A stretch of 60,766 bases of DNA from Sphingomonas sp. 37zxx (lineage in GTDB: Bacteria; Pseudomonadota; Alphaproteobacteria; Sphingomonadales; Sphingomonadaceae), in assembly GCF_000786205.1 (NCBI RefSeq), contig NZ_JROH01000021.1:1-60766 (forward strand). The letters run 5' to 3'. Positions 47,616-55,850 of this stretch are shown here, in pieces; within the stretch, counting starts at the first letter, position 1, and every line of letters begins with the position of its first letter. The notes under the pieces were generated by a model, which saw only the letters and a list, made by a program, of their open reading frames with translations, was not told the origin of the DNA and searched no databases. Position numbers and translations under genes: made by a program.

Positions 47616-48055
47616 TCGCTGCGCTGGCGCTGTTGCTGGCGGCGCAGGAGGCAGCGCCGGTCCCGCTGCTGCGCGATCCGATCCATGACGGTGCCGCCGA
47701 TGCATCGACGGTATATGATCCGGCAACCGCGCAGTGGCGGATGTTCTACACCAATCGCCGCGCGAACCTGGCGCTGGCCGATCCCGACGACGTGTCGTGG
47801 GTGCATGGCACGCATATCGGCACAGCCACCTCGCGCGACGGGATGCGCTGGACCTATGACGGTCCGGCGGCCCTGCCCGTCGAATGTACCGGCCCCACGC
47901 TCTGGGCGCCCGAGGTACAGCGATTCGGCGAGGACGAAATGAAACGCGATCCGCACTGGGGCCGCCGCAGCGTGCTCCAGATCGCCGAACTGCACGAGGC
48001 GGGCGGCGTCCTCTCGGTCGATCGTGAAGCCGCGGTGCGCCTGCCACCCCGCTAA
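47612..48055 (+). pseudogene. internally deleted GH43-like glycoside hydrolase
   Basis: 147 residues from GTG 47612, coupled to the transporter by a GTGA overlap. A signal-like start (VIAALALLLAAQEAAPVPLL) is followed by the N-terminal propeller blade of a GH43-like family: RDPIHDGAADASTVYD, FYTNRRANLALADPDDVSWV, GTATSRDGMRWTYDG and TLWAPEV. The text then jumps straight to what looks like the extreme C-terminus of the same family: GEDEMKRDPHWGRRSVLQIA, ELHEAGGVLSVDRE. Full-length relatives have about 320-340 residues, so roughly 180-190 central residues, including most active-site blades, are missing while the frame is kept. It is very probably inactive. Confidence 0.75.
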
Positions 48056-48071
48056 CGGATTTCCGTCCGTC

Positions 48072-48091
48072 ATTCCCGCGAAGGCGGGAAT
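48072..48091. repeat. REP-like palindrome ATTCCCGC-GAAG-GCGGGAAT
   Basis: A perfect 8-bp hairpin, followed 32 bp later by a decayed partner (CCCCGCCTTCGC, 48118-48130 region), in the gap between the GH43 remnant and the convergent GH43 gene. This GTCATTCCCGCGAAGGCGGG type of palindrome is a dispersed element common in alpha- and gammaproteobacterial intergenic DNA. It may double as a transcript end for both convergent operons. Confidence 0.7.
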
Positions 48092-48172
48092 CCATATGCC
48101 AGTGCAGTGGTTATAGATCCCCGCCTTCGCACGAATGGCGTAAGGAGAGAATCACCCCGTCAACCTCGCGGC

Positions 48173-49249
48173 TCAGCAATCGGGCAAGGGATTCCCGGTC
48201 GGCGATTCCCGCACCGCGCACGGATGCGTTGGATAAGCCTCAAGGTCTAGTTCGGTCGCCTCGCGCACCACTTCGACGCTGCCGCCGGTGTCGCGCATCT
48301 CATAGAGCTTGCCCAGCGCATAGGTGAAGGGCCGGTGCAGCACCATCATCAGCCGCCCGTCAAATGCGCGGAACAACATGCCATGCCCGCTATCGCGCTT
48401 GACCAGCGGCCCTAGCTGCTCCCACGGCCCCTCGACCCCGCCCGATTTCGAGCGGGCGAGCGCCTGGACATAGCCCTTTCCACCATAGCTCGACCACAGC
48501 ATCATCAGCTGCCCGCCGGTGGTGCGATAGAATTCGGGGCCATCGGTGACATAGACCGTGTCGCCTTCGGGCTGTTTCTGCCCCTTGGCCCAAAGTGCCT
48601 CATCGGCGCGGAACAGCAGGCGCGGCTCGCCCGCGGCCGTCAGGTCGTCACGCAGCGGTATCGCCTCGATCGTGCCCACCCGCGTCTGCAACCATTCATG
48701 GGCATAGACGAACCACGGCCGGCCCTGCGGATCGACGTGCAACGTCCCGTCGAGCGTCATCATTTGCTTGGGCGCGATCGGTTCGCCGCCATTGACCAGC
48801 GTATAGGGGCCATCGAGCCGGTCGGAGACCGCCAGCACGGTGCCGCGCCGATAGGGCTTGCGGCGGCCTACCCGCGGCAGCCGCGCGGCGCTGTCGTGGA
48901 AGGTGCTGAACAGATAATATTTCCCCTTCCACGCATGAACTTCGGGTGCCCAGCTGCCTTCCTTGGCCCAGGTGCCGCTGGCGGGGAGCCGGAACACGAC
49001 GCGCGGGCGGGTCCAGTGCTTCAGGTCGCGGCTGGTGTACATCATCGTGCCCAGCGCCGGATCGCCGGTCATCGCCGGTTCGTTGCGGGTGAACAGATAA
49101 TAGGTCCGGCTGGCCTGGCCCGCGACGATATACGGATCGTGCAGGTGCATCTGCGGCAGCAGCAGCAGATCGTCCGACGATTGCCGTGCCGAACCGGGCA
49201 GGATCGCAGCGATCGCCAGCGCCAGCGCGAGAAACAGACCTTTCATCAT
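48173..49249 (-). CDS. GH43-family glycoside hydrolase, exported
   Basis: 358 residues from ATG 49249 (or 49246). Signal MMKGLFLALALAIAAILPGS. Five-bladed propeller features: LHDPYIVAGQASRTYYLFT with the catalytic-base Asp, GSWAPEVHAWKGKYYLFSTF, the second Asp in MMTLDGTLHVDPQGRPWFVY and the general-acid Glu in VTDGPEFYRTTGG. GH43 enzymes remove arabinose, galactose or xylose; in an RG-I/rhamnose locus an exo-acting arabinanase or galactanase is likely, but the substrate is not readable. It is the last gene of the minus-strand rhamnose operon, 4 nt after rhaT. It is intact, unlike the remnant across the REP element. Confidence 0.9.
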   Translation of the reverse strand: MMKGLFLALALAIAAILPGSARQSSDDLLLLPQMHLHDPYIVAGQASRTYYLFTRNEPAMTGDPALGTMMYTSRDLKHWTRPRVVFRLPASGTWAKEGSWAPEVHAWKGKYYLFSTFHDSAARLPRVGRRKPYRRGTVLAVSDRLDGPYTLVNGGEPIAPKQMMTLDGTLHVDPQGRPWFVYAHEWLQTRVGTIEAIPLRDDLTAAGEPRLLFRADEALWAKGQKQPEGDTVYVTDGPEFYRTTGGQLMMLWSSYGGKGYVQALARSKSGGVEGPWEQLGPLVKRDSGHGMLFRAFDGRLMMVLHRPFTYALGKLYEMRDTGGSVEVVREATELDLEAYPTHPCAVRESPTGNPLPDC

Positions 49250-49253
49250 GCGA

Positions 49254-50315
49254 TCATTCCGCAGCCAGCCGATTGCCATATCCGATGACGATGGTGGCCA
49301 GGATGAGCACCCCGATCCCCGCCCATACCAAGGCGCGCACGCCCGCGCCGGCATCCTTCCATTCGCGCAGCGCAAAGCCCCACAGCGTGCCGAAAATGAT
49401 GATGCTGGCCATGTGCAGCGTCCAGCTGGAAAAGCCCAGCGACCCCATCTGGCTTTCGCCCATGGTGTAGAAAAAGAACTGGAAATACCAAGCCACCCCG
49501 GCGAGCGCGCACAAGGCGAAGTTGCGCGCGAGCGGCGCGCCGAGCGCCTGCCCCTGCCCGATCCATTGCGACGCGCTGCGGTTGCGCGCGATCAGCACCG
49601 CGCACCACACCACATTGGTCAGCAATCCGCCGAACATCACCAGGCACAGCACCGGCAGCCCGGTCCATAGCGGCCCGGTGCCCGCCGCCGCCGACAGCGC
49701 CTTGATCGGCTCGCCCGCCGCCAGACCGAAGGCGAAACAGGCCGACATGATCCCCGCCAGGATCGCGACCACGATCCCCTTGCGGAAATCGAACTCGGCA
49801 ACGGCGGCGGTTTTCTGCGCCACCGACAGCGAAGCGTCCTTGCTCGCCCCCGCGACCGCGACGATGCCGATTCCGGCCAGCGTCAGCGCGATGCCCAGCA
49901 GGATGATCCGCCCCGACAGCGTCACCAGCAGCTTGTCGGCAAAGTCGCCTGCGAACAGCGGCGGGATCAACGTGCCGAACACCGTACACAGCCCCAGCAC
50001 CACCGCCATCCCCAGCGACAGCCCCAGATACCGCATCACGAGGCCATAGCCGAGCCCGCCAAACCCCCATAAAATCCCGAACAGGATCGGCCAGCCGATC
50101 ACCGGCAGCGGCGTCCGCGCGAGCACGCCGAGCAGGTCTTGGGTCTGCAGCGCGGCAAAGAACCACGGGGCCAGCGCCCAGGAAAACAGCCCGCCGGTGA
50201 GCCAGTAAATCTCCCAAGACCAGCTTCGAACCCCGCGATAGGGGACGTAAAAGCTGGCCGAGGCAAGGCCGCCCAGCCAGTGGAACAGCACCCCGGTCAG
50301 CGGATTGGGGGTCAA
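49254..50315 (-). CDS. rhaT: L-rhamnose-proton symporter
   Basis: 353 residues from TTG 50315, whose bases overlap the TGA of the lactonase gene; E. coli RhaT has 344. Ten membrane helices and family text: GVLFHWLGGLASASFYVPYR, WSWEIYWLTGGLFSWALAPW, GFGGLGYGLVMRYLGLSLGM and AGVAWYFQFFFYTMGESQMG. Alignment to E. coli RhaT begins just at this TTG start. It brings L-rhamnose released in the periplasm into the cytoplasm, where the dehydrogenase at 55086 and the four upstream genes of this operon process it. Confidence 0.94.
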   Translation of the reverse strand: MTPNPLTGVLFHWLGGLASASFYVPYRGVRSWSWEIYWLTGGLFSWALAPWFFAALQTQDLLGVLARTPLPVIGWPILFGILWGFGGLGYGLVMRYLGLSLGMAVVLGLCTVFGTLIPPLFAGDFADKLLVTLSGRIILLGIALTLAGIGIVAVAGASKDASLSVAQKTAAVAEFDFRKGIVVAILAGIMSACFAFGLAAGEPIKALSAAAGTGPLWTGLPVLCLVMFGGLLTNVVWCAVLIARNRSASQWIGQGQALGAPLARNFALCALAGVAWYFQFFFYTMGESQMGSLGFSSWTLHMASIIIFGTLWGFALREWKDAGAGVRALVWAGIGVLILATIVIGYGNRLAAE

Positions 50316-51214
50316 AGCGCCAGCCCGAGCCGGTAGATGCGGTTGGCGTTGCCAGCGAACATCGCCCGCCTTTCGTCATCGGAGAAATCGGTGGTCAGCG
50401 CATCATAGGCCGACAGCGTCTGATCGAACCCGCCGAACAATTTGTCGGTGGGGAAATCGCTGGCGACCATCACTCGATCGGGGCCGAACAGCTCGATCGT
50501 CCGCAGCACATAGTCACGCACGGTGTCGCGGTCCCAGGGCCGGAAAGCGAACCCCATGCCCGATAGCTTTACCGCGACGTGCGGCAACGCCGCCAGCGCC
50601 GCCATGCCGCCCGCCCATTGCGCCATGCCGTCGGGATCGGAGGGCACCGCCATGCCCGCATGGTTGACAATCACCGGCGTATCGGAATGCCGCGCGATCA
50701 ACGCCGCCAGATGCGCGAACTGGCCGGGATAGGCTTGCAGATCGAAGCTGAGGTTGCATTTGGCGAGCGCGGCATAGCCCCGCTCCCAGGCGGGATCGAG
50801 CGTCACGTCGCGCGGGGTATAGCTTCGCTGCGGATCGCGGTGCCAATTGACGATATGTCGGATGCCGCGAACCTTCGGGTGCGCCGCATGCGCCGCCAGC
50901 AGCGCCTCTACACCGGGATCGTCGAGCGCGGCGAATGCGACGATCGCATCGGGCCGGCCATCGGCAACGGCCATCGCCTGAAGCCAGCGCGTCTCATCCA
51001 GCGCGTGGCGCGGATCGGCCCCGGCATCGACATGCACGATGCCGCGCACATCCCAATTGGCGGCATCGCGGTGATAATCGCCGAGCAGATAGGTCTTGGC
51101 GATCGCCGCGACGCTGCCATTGGGGCCATCATCGCCAAAGGGCGGCGTCAGCCAGGGATAGGCAAGCCGATCAAGATCCCACAAATGCACATGCGCGTCG
51201 ATGAAGGGCAGCAT
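50312..51214 (-). CDS. amidohydrolase-family L-rhamnono-gamma-lactonase
   Basis: 300 residues from ATG 51214 (MLPFIDAHVHLW), where the metal motif HVH starts the barrel; a GTG at 51226 is an alternative. Further amidohydrolase_2 features: GIVHVDAGADPRHALDE, GIRHIVNWHRDPQRSY, PVIVNHAGM, KLSGMGFAF and VMVASDFPTDKL with the final Asp ligand. This subgroup contains the lactonases for L-rhamnono- and L-fucono-lactone. In this operon it should open L-rhamnono-1,4-lactone to L-rhamnonate (LRA2 step). It overlaps rhaT by 4 bases. Confidence 0.9.
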   Translation of the reverse strand: MLPFIDAHVHLWDLDRLAYPWLTPPFGDDGPNGSVAAIAKTYLLGDYHRDAANWDVRGIVHVDAGADPRHALDETRWLQAMAVADGRPDAIVAFAALDDPGVEALLAAHAAHPKVRGIRHIVNWHRDPQRSYTPRDVTLDPAWERGYAALAKCNLSFDLQAYPGQFAHLAALIARHSDTPVIVNHAGMAVPSDPDGMAQWAGGMAALAALPHVAVKLSGMGFAFRPWDRDTVRDYVLRTIELFGPDRVMVASDFPTDKLFGGFDQTLSAYDALTTDFSDDERRAMFAGNANRIYRLGLAL

Positions 51215-51229
51215 TTTGCCCACCACCCA

Positions 51230-51973
51230 TCAATAGGTGGTGCGGCCGCCCGACGTGTCGAACGTCGATGCGGTGGTGAAGCTGCATTCCTCGCTCGCCA
51301 TGAAACACACCATCGCGGCGGTTTCATGCACTTCGCCCAGCCGGCCCATCGGGATGCGCGAGCGCATATATTCGACCTGTGCGGGCGGCAGTTGTTCCAG
51401 GATCGGGCTTTCAAACGTCGCGGGGGTGATCGCGTTGGCGATGATGCCCTTGCCCGCCAGTTCCTTGCCCAGCGATTTGGTGAGGCCGATCACCGCCGCC
51501 TTGGTCGCCGAATAGGCGCTGGCGTTAGGATTGCCCTCCTTGCCCGCGACCGAGGCGACATTGACGATCCGGCCATAGCCGCCGGCGATCATCGCGGGGA
51601 CGATCGCGCGATTGCAATAGAACAGGCCGTTCAAATTGATGTCGACGACGCGCAACCAGCTATCGATCGGATATTCATGCACCGGCGCGGTCGCCCCGGT
51701 AATGCCCGCCGAGCACACCAGAATATCGACCGCGCCCAGCGCTTCGAGCGTTTCCGCAGCCGCTGCGGCCACCGCCTGCTGATCGGCCACATCGACATGG
51801 ACGCCATGCACGCCGCCCAGTTCGGCGCGAGCCTCCCCCAGCGCGACGTTCATGTCCCATAGCGACACCGTGCCGCCTTCGGCCAGGATGCGGGCCGCAA
51901 CGGCGCGGCCAAGGCCCGAGGCACCCCCGGTAATAATCGCCTTTCGCCCGGCGAAGCGGCCCGCAAAGCTCAT
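51230..51973 (-). CDS. SDR dehydrogenase, probable 2-keto-3-deoxy-L-rhamnonate 4-dehydrogenase
   Basis: 247 residues from ATG 51973, overlapping the hydrolase stop by ATGA. Motifs: ITGGASGLGRAVA, Asp after strand 2 (LWDMNVALG, NAD+ type), CSAGITG, catalytic Ser in NVASVAGKEGNPNASAYSAT with Tyr-X3-Lys, and the insertion ITPATFESPILEQLPPAQVE. Being placed between rhamnonate dehydratase/FAH hydrolase and lactonase, and because another gene (55086) clearly is the rhamnose 1-dehydrogenase, it is assigned to the 4-dehydrogenase step (LRA5) producing 2,4-diketo-3-deoxyrhamnonate. Confidence 0.88.
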   Translation of the reverse strand: MSFAGRFAGRKAIITGGASGLGRAVAARILAEGGTVSLWDMNVALGEARAELGGVHGVHVDVADQQAVAAAAAETLEALGAVDILVCSAGITGATAPVHEYPIDSWLRVVDINLNGLFYCNRAIVPAMIAGGYGRIVNVASVAGKEGNPNASAYSATKAAVIGLTKSLGKELAGKGIIANAITPATFESPILEQLPPAQVEYMRSRIPMGRLGEVHETAAMVCFMASEECSFTTASTFDTSGGRTTY

Positions 51974-52824
51974 CCCAGCACCGCATCGCCAAGGTTGCGC
52001 CACGCGACGACCTGCTGCTGCTGTTCGCCAAGCCCGGCAATGCCAAGCCGCATCGTGTCGCCAGCCTTCAGAAAGATTGCCTCGGGCTTCTTGCCCTCGC
52101 CTACGCCCGGCGGCGTGCCGGTGATCAGCAGATCGCCCGGATACAGTGTCACATAACGGCTGACATAAGCGATAATCTCCGCCACGCCGAAGATCATCGT
52201 GCGCGTGTTGCCGGTCTGCATCCGATCGCCATTGACGTCGAGGAACATGTCGAGCGCCTGCGGATCGGCGATTTCGTCGGCGGTCACCAGCCAGGGGCCG
52301 ACCGGGCAGAAGCTGTCATGCCCCTTGCCCTTGCTCCACTGCGATCCGCGCTGCTTCTGGTTGAACCGCTCGGACACGTCATTGGCGACGCAATAGCCCG
52401 CGACATGCGACAGCGCGTCGGCCTGCTCGACATAGCGGCAGGTCTTGCCGATCACCACGCCCAGTTCGACCTCCCAATCGGTATGCGTCGAATCCTTGGG
52501 GATCATCACTTCGTCATTGGGGCCGGTGAGCGACGACAATGCCTTCATGAACATCACCGGCTCGGTCGGGATCGGCAGACCCGATTCGATCGCGTGATCT
52601 TCGTAATTCAGCCCGATCGCGACGATCTTGCCGATGCCGGCAACAGGCACGCCCATGCGCTGCTCGCCCGCCACCAGCGGCAGGCCGGCAGGATCGATCG
52701 ACAGGCCGGCAATCGCCGCAGGCGTCACATCATCGATCACGCCCGACAGGTCGCGCAACGCGCCGTCTTGATCGATCAAACCGGGTTTTTCCGACCCGCG
52801 CGGGCCGAAGCGGCAGAACTTCAT
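51970..52824 (-). CDS. FAH-family 2,4-diketo-3-deoxy-L-rhamnonate hydrolase
   Basis: 284 residues. The fumarylacetoacetate-hydrolase fold is evident from KIVAIGLNYEDHAIESG, PVMFMKALSSLTGPND, the metal site THTDWEVELGVVIGK, GYCVANDVSERFNQ and the end LYPGDLLITGTPPGVGEGKK. The family member known from the Sphingomonas rhamnose route (LRA6) cleaves 2,4-diketo-3-deoxyrhamnonate into pyruvate and L-lactate. Placement directly between the dehydratase (11 nt) and the dehydrogenase fits that step exactly. The lactate product explains the lutABC genes at 57576-60378. Confidence 0.92.
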   Translation of the reverse strand: MKFCRFGPRGSEKPGLIDQDGALRDLSGVIDDVTPAAIAGLSIDPAGLPLVAGEQRMGVPVAGIGKIVAIGLNYEDHAIESGLPIPTEPVMFMKALSSLTGPNDEVMIPKDSTHTDWEVELGVVIGKTCRYVEQADALSHVAGYCVANDVSERFNQKQRGSQWSKGKGHDSFCPVGPWLVTADEIADPQALDMFLDVNGDRMQTGNTRTMIFGVAEIIAYVSRYVTLYPGDLLITGTPPGVGEGKKPEAIFLKAGDTMRLGIAGLGEQQQQVVAWRNLGDAVLG

Positions 52825-52835
52825 TTATTTCGTCC

Positions 52836-54029
52836 TCAATGTTCGTAGGGGCGGTGCATATCGAGGTCGCGGTTCAGCTCGACGCCGAAACCGGGCTTGT
52901 CGAGCGCCGATGCACGCAGCACGCCGCGTTCGGGAACGGGTTCGCCGATCAACTGCGGGTGGAACATCGGGACGACCTCGGTGGGACCAGGGTGCATCAT
53001 CAGGAATTCGGCAAAGGGTGAATTGTGCCGAGTAACGACGAAGTGATAGCTATAGACACTCGATCCGTGTGGCACCACCAGCTTGCCATGCGCGTCGGCC
53101 AGCGCCGAAATCTTCATCAATTCGGTGACGCCGCCGCACCAGCCGACATCGGGCTGGATGATGTCGCAGCATTCCATCTCCAGCAGCATGCGAAAGCCCC
53201 ATCGCGTCGCTTCATGCTCGCCTGTGGTGACCAGCATCCCCTTGGGGACATTCCGCTTCAGCTCGGCATAGCCCCAATAATCGTCGGGGCTGATCGCCTC
53301 TTCGATCCATTTCAGACCATGTTCATGCGCCGCGATCGCCAGCCGTGTGGCGTAATCGACGTCGAGCGCCATCCAGCAATCGAGCATCAGCCAGAAATCA
53401 TCGCCGCATTTCGCGCGCATATCGGCGATCATCGCGATGTTCTTCTTGAACCCCTCGGCCCCTTCGGCGGGTCCGTGGTGCAGCGGCATCTTGCCGCCGA
53501 TGAAGCCTAGCTCCTTGGCAATATCGGGCCGCGCGCCGGTGGCATAGAATTGCAGCTCATCGCGCACCGCGCCGCCCAGCAGGTGATACACCGGCTCCTG
53601 CCGCAGCTTGCCCAACAAATCCCACAGCGCCAGATCGACGCCCGAAATCGCGTTGATCACCAGCCCCTTGCGGCCATAATATTGGGTCGAGAAGTACATC
53701 TGGTCCCAGATCTTCTCATATTCGGTCGGGCTGCGCCCTTCGAGGAAGCGCGCGAGATGCTTTTCGACGATATAGCAGGCCGGCTCGCCGCCGGTCGTCA
53801 CCGCAAAGCCGATGGTGCCGTCATCCGCCTCGATCTCGACCACCAGCGTCCCCAGCACGTTGATGCCGAAGCTTTGCCGCGATGCGCGATATTCGGGATA
53901 GCGCGCCATCGGCGTGGCGATATGGTCGTCGATCCAATGGCCTTCGCCCTGGTCGTGGTAATCCGCCCCGCCGCCGCGCACCGTATAGGCGCGGACCTGC
54001 TTGATCCTGGGTAATCCCATAGCGCCCAT
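52836..54029 (-). CDS. rhmD: L-rhamnonate dehydratase
   Basis: 397 residues from ATG 54029, preceded by GAGGAGGGGG at 7-nt spacing. Enolase superfamily; it parallels E. coli RhmD closely: [111 protein letters not shown] and [13 protein letters not shown]. It converts L-rhamnonate to 2-keto-3-deoxy-L-rhamnonate. First gene of the minus-strand rhamnose operon, divergent from the IclR regulator with operator-like motifs between them. Confidence 0.95.
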   Translation of the reverse strand: MGAMGLPRIKQVRAYTVRGGGADYHDQGEGHWIDDHIATPMARYPEYRASRQSFGINVLGTLVVEIEADDGTIGFAVTTGGEPACYIVEKHLARFLEGRSPTEYEKIWDQMYFSTQYYGRKGLVINAISGVDLALWDLLGKLRQEPVYHLLGGAVRDELQFYATGARPDIAKELGFIGGKMPLHHGPAEGAEGFKKNIAMIADMRAKCGDDFWLMLDCWMALDVDYATRLAIAAHEHGLKWIEEAISPDDYWGYAELKRNVPKGMLVTTGEHEATRWGFRMLLEMECCDIIQPDVGWCGGVTELMKISALADAHGKLVVPHGSSVYSYHFVVTRHNSPFAEFLMMHPGPTEVVPMFHPQLIGEPVPERGVLRASALDKPGFGVELNRDLDMHRPYEH

Positions 54030-54105
54030 GCGACGCCCCCTCCTCTGGCCGTGTCTTATGAACGCATTGCTGGCGATCATCTGAAAATGTAGCGTCGCGC
54101 CATAC

Positions 54106-54117
54106 CATTATGTGATA
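54106..54117. promoter_or_regulatory. CATTATGTGATA motif in rhmD/IclR divergent promoter
   Basis: Identical 12-mer to 46026-46037. A related TTATGGGATAG lies at 54219-54229, just upstream of the IclR start. Two related sites flanking a divergent regulator/catabolic promoter point to autoregulation by the IclR protein. Confidence 0.5.
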
Positions 54118-54240
54118 CGCAAAGCCGTAATTTCGCTGGTGTTCTGTCGATCGAGCGCAACCCCCTGACGATTGCGCCATACCGGCAAGACACCGTTATC
54201 ACGCTTTACTTTCTCACTTTATGGGATAGGGTGTTACTAG

Positions 54241-55074
54241 ATGAGACAAACCGCGTCAAATGAAGAATCGGCGGAAAAAGCCGATACCGGCAACAAGGTG
54301 CAGGGCAGCCAGACGCTGCTGCGCGGCCTCGACATGCTCGATCAGGTGCTCGACGGCCCGATCAAGCTTGCCGATCTCGCCGCGCGCATGGGGCTGACCC
54401 GGTCGACCACGCATCGCCTGGCCAATGCGCTGGTCGATCGCGGATTCCTCAATTTCCTGCCGCGCGAGGGCTATCTGCTCGGCCCCAAGCTGCTGCATCT
54501 GGGCTTCCTTGCCCAGTCACAGGCCGATGTGGTGCAGATTGCCCGCCCGCGGATCGAAGCGCTGGCGCTGGCGACTGACGACACGGTGCATCTGGGCCGG
54601 CGCGACGGCGATCTGGCGCTGTATCTCGACAAGATACCCGGCCGCCGGCGGGTCGACATTTCCAGCCGCGTCGGCGATCGCCAGCCGCTCACCTCGACCG
54701 GGCTTGGCAAGGCGCTGCTGCTCGACGAGCCCGAGGGCAATTGGAACCGGCTGTTCACCGAAGACCGCGTGATCGGCGCGCCGCAGGCGGACTATACCGT
54801 GTGGAGCGAGCGGATGCGCGACTATGTCCGCTCGGGCCACGCCTTTGACCTTGAGGAAAACGAGGATCTGATCCGCTGCGTCGCCGCCCCGGTGCGCGAT
54901 GCTTCGGGCAAGATCGTCGCGGCGATCAGCGTATCGAGCGCGGCGCAATATATGGACGATGATCGCATGGCATCGCTGAGCCAGGACGTGCGGGGTGCCG
55001 CGCGGCTGATCAGCGCCGATCTGGGCTGGAACGCCGAAACCAGCCCGTCGCCGCGCCCCGGCAAAAAAGGATAA
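54241..55074 (+). CDS. IclR-family transcriptional regulator
   Basis: 277 residues. N-terminal winged HTH at about 20-85 (QTLLRGLDMLDQVLDGPIKL, ADLAARMGLTRSTTHRLANA, LREGYLLGPKLLHLGF-like PREGYLLGPKLLHLGF), then the IclR effector domain with VHLGRRDGDLALYLDKIPGR, DRQPLTSTGLGKALL, DLEENEDLIRCVAAPVRDAS and AAISVSSAAQYM. It diverges from the rhmD operon and precedes the rhamnose dehydrogenase by 11 nt, so it probably controls both arms and is induced by a rhamnose-pathway acid such as L-rhamnonate or KDR. The ribosome site is weak (AGGG, 9 nt before the ATG). Confidence 0.92.
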   Translation: MRQTASNEESAEKADTGNKVQGSQTLLRGLDMLDQVLDGPIKLADLAARMGLTRSTTHRLANALVDRGFLNFLPREGYLLGPKLLHLGFLAQSQADVVQIARPRIEALALATDDTVHLGRRDGDLALYLDKIPGRRRVDISSRVGDRQPLTSTGLGKALLLDEPEGNWNRLFTEDRVIGAPQADYTVWSERMRDYVRSGHAFDLEENEDLIRCVAAPVRDASGKIVAAISVSSAAQYMDDDRMASLSQDVRGAARLISADLGWNAETSPSPRPGKKG

Positions 55075-55085
55075 GGGAGAGTTTC

Positions 55086-55850
55086 GTGAAGCTGTTGGAA
55101 GGCAAGACGGTATTGGTGACCGGCGCATCGACCGGGATCGGGCGCGCCGCCGCGATCGGCGCGGCACAGCATGGCGCGAATGTGGCGATCAACTATCACA
55201 GCCGCGACGCCGATGCCGAAGCCTGCATCGCCGCGATCGAGGCCACCGGCCAGCGCGGGCTGGCGGTGAAGGGCGACGTCGCCGATGCCGCCACCGCGAC
55301 CGATTTCGTCGCCCGCGCGGTCGATGCCTTTGGCCGGGTCGATGTGATGGTGTCGAATGCCGGCATCTGCCCCTTCCATTCGTTTCTCGACATGCCCGCC
55401 GAAACGCTGGAACGCACGCTGCGGGTGAACCTGCACGGGGCCTATTATATGGTGCAGGCGGCGGCGCGGCGGATGGTCGATCAGGGCGATGGCGGTGCGA
55501 TCGTCGCGGTATCGTCGATCTCGGCGCTGGTGGGCGGCGAGTATCAGACGCATTATACCCCGACCAAGGCGGGCGTGCATTCGCTGATGCAATCGACCGC
55601 GATCGCGCTGGGCAAGCATCGCATCCGCTGCAATTCGGTGCTGCCCGGCACGATCCTGACCGAGATCAACAAGGAAGACCTGGCCGACGAAAAGAAGCGA
55701 TCGGCGATGGAGGGGCGGGTGCCGCTGGGGCGGCTGGGCCAGCCCGAGGATATGGTCGGGCCGATCGTGTTCCTGGCGTCTGACATGGCCGCCTATGTCA
55801 CCGGCGCGGCGCTGCTGGTCGATGGCGGCTTGTTCGTGAATTTGCAGTGA
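55086..55850 (+). CDS. L-rhamnose 1-dehydrogenase (NAD(P)+), SDR family
   Basis: 254 residues. Cofactor motif VTGASTGIGRAAA; the segments SNAGICPFHSFLDMPAETLE, SSISALVGGEYQTHYTPTKA (catalytic Ser, Tyr, Lys), RCNSVLPGTILTEINKEDL and ASDMAAYVTGAALLVDGGLF are nearly the same as I recall in the characterised Azotobacter L-rhamnose dehydrogenase. It oxidises L-rhamnose to the lactone (LRA1 step). The start follows AAGGGAGAG. It overlaps the following esterase gene by GTGA and opens a chain of six coupled genes down to lutC. Confidence 0.93.
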   Translation: MKLLEGKTVLVTGASTGIGRAAAIGAAQHGANVAINYHSRDADAEACIAAIEATGQRGLAVKGDVADAATATDFVARAVDAFGRVDVMVSNAGICPFHSFLDMPAETLERTLRVNLHGAYYMVQAAARRMVDQGDGGAIVAVSSISALVGGEYQTHYTPTKAGVHSLMQSTAIALGKHRIRCNSVLPGTILTEINKEDLADEKKRSAMEGRVPLGRLGQPEDMVGPIVFLASDMAAYVTGAALLVDGGLFVNLQ

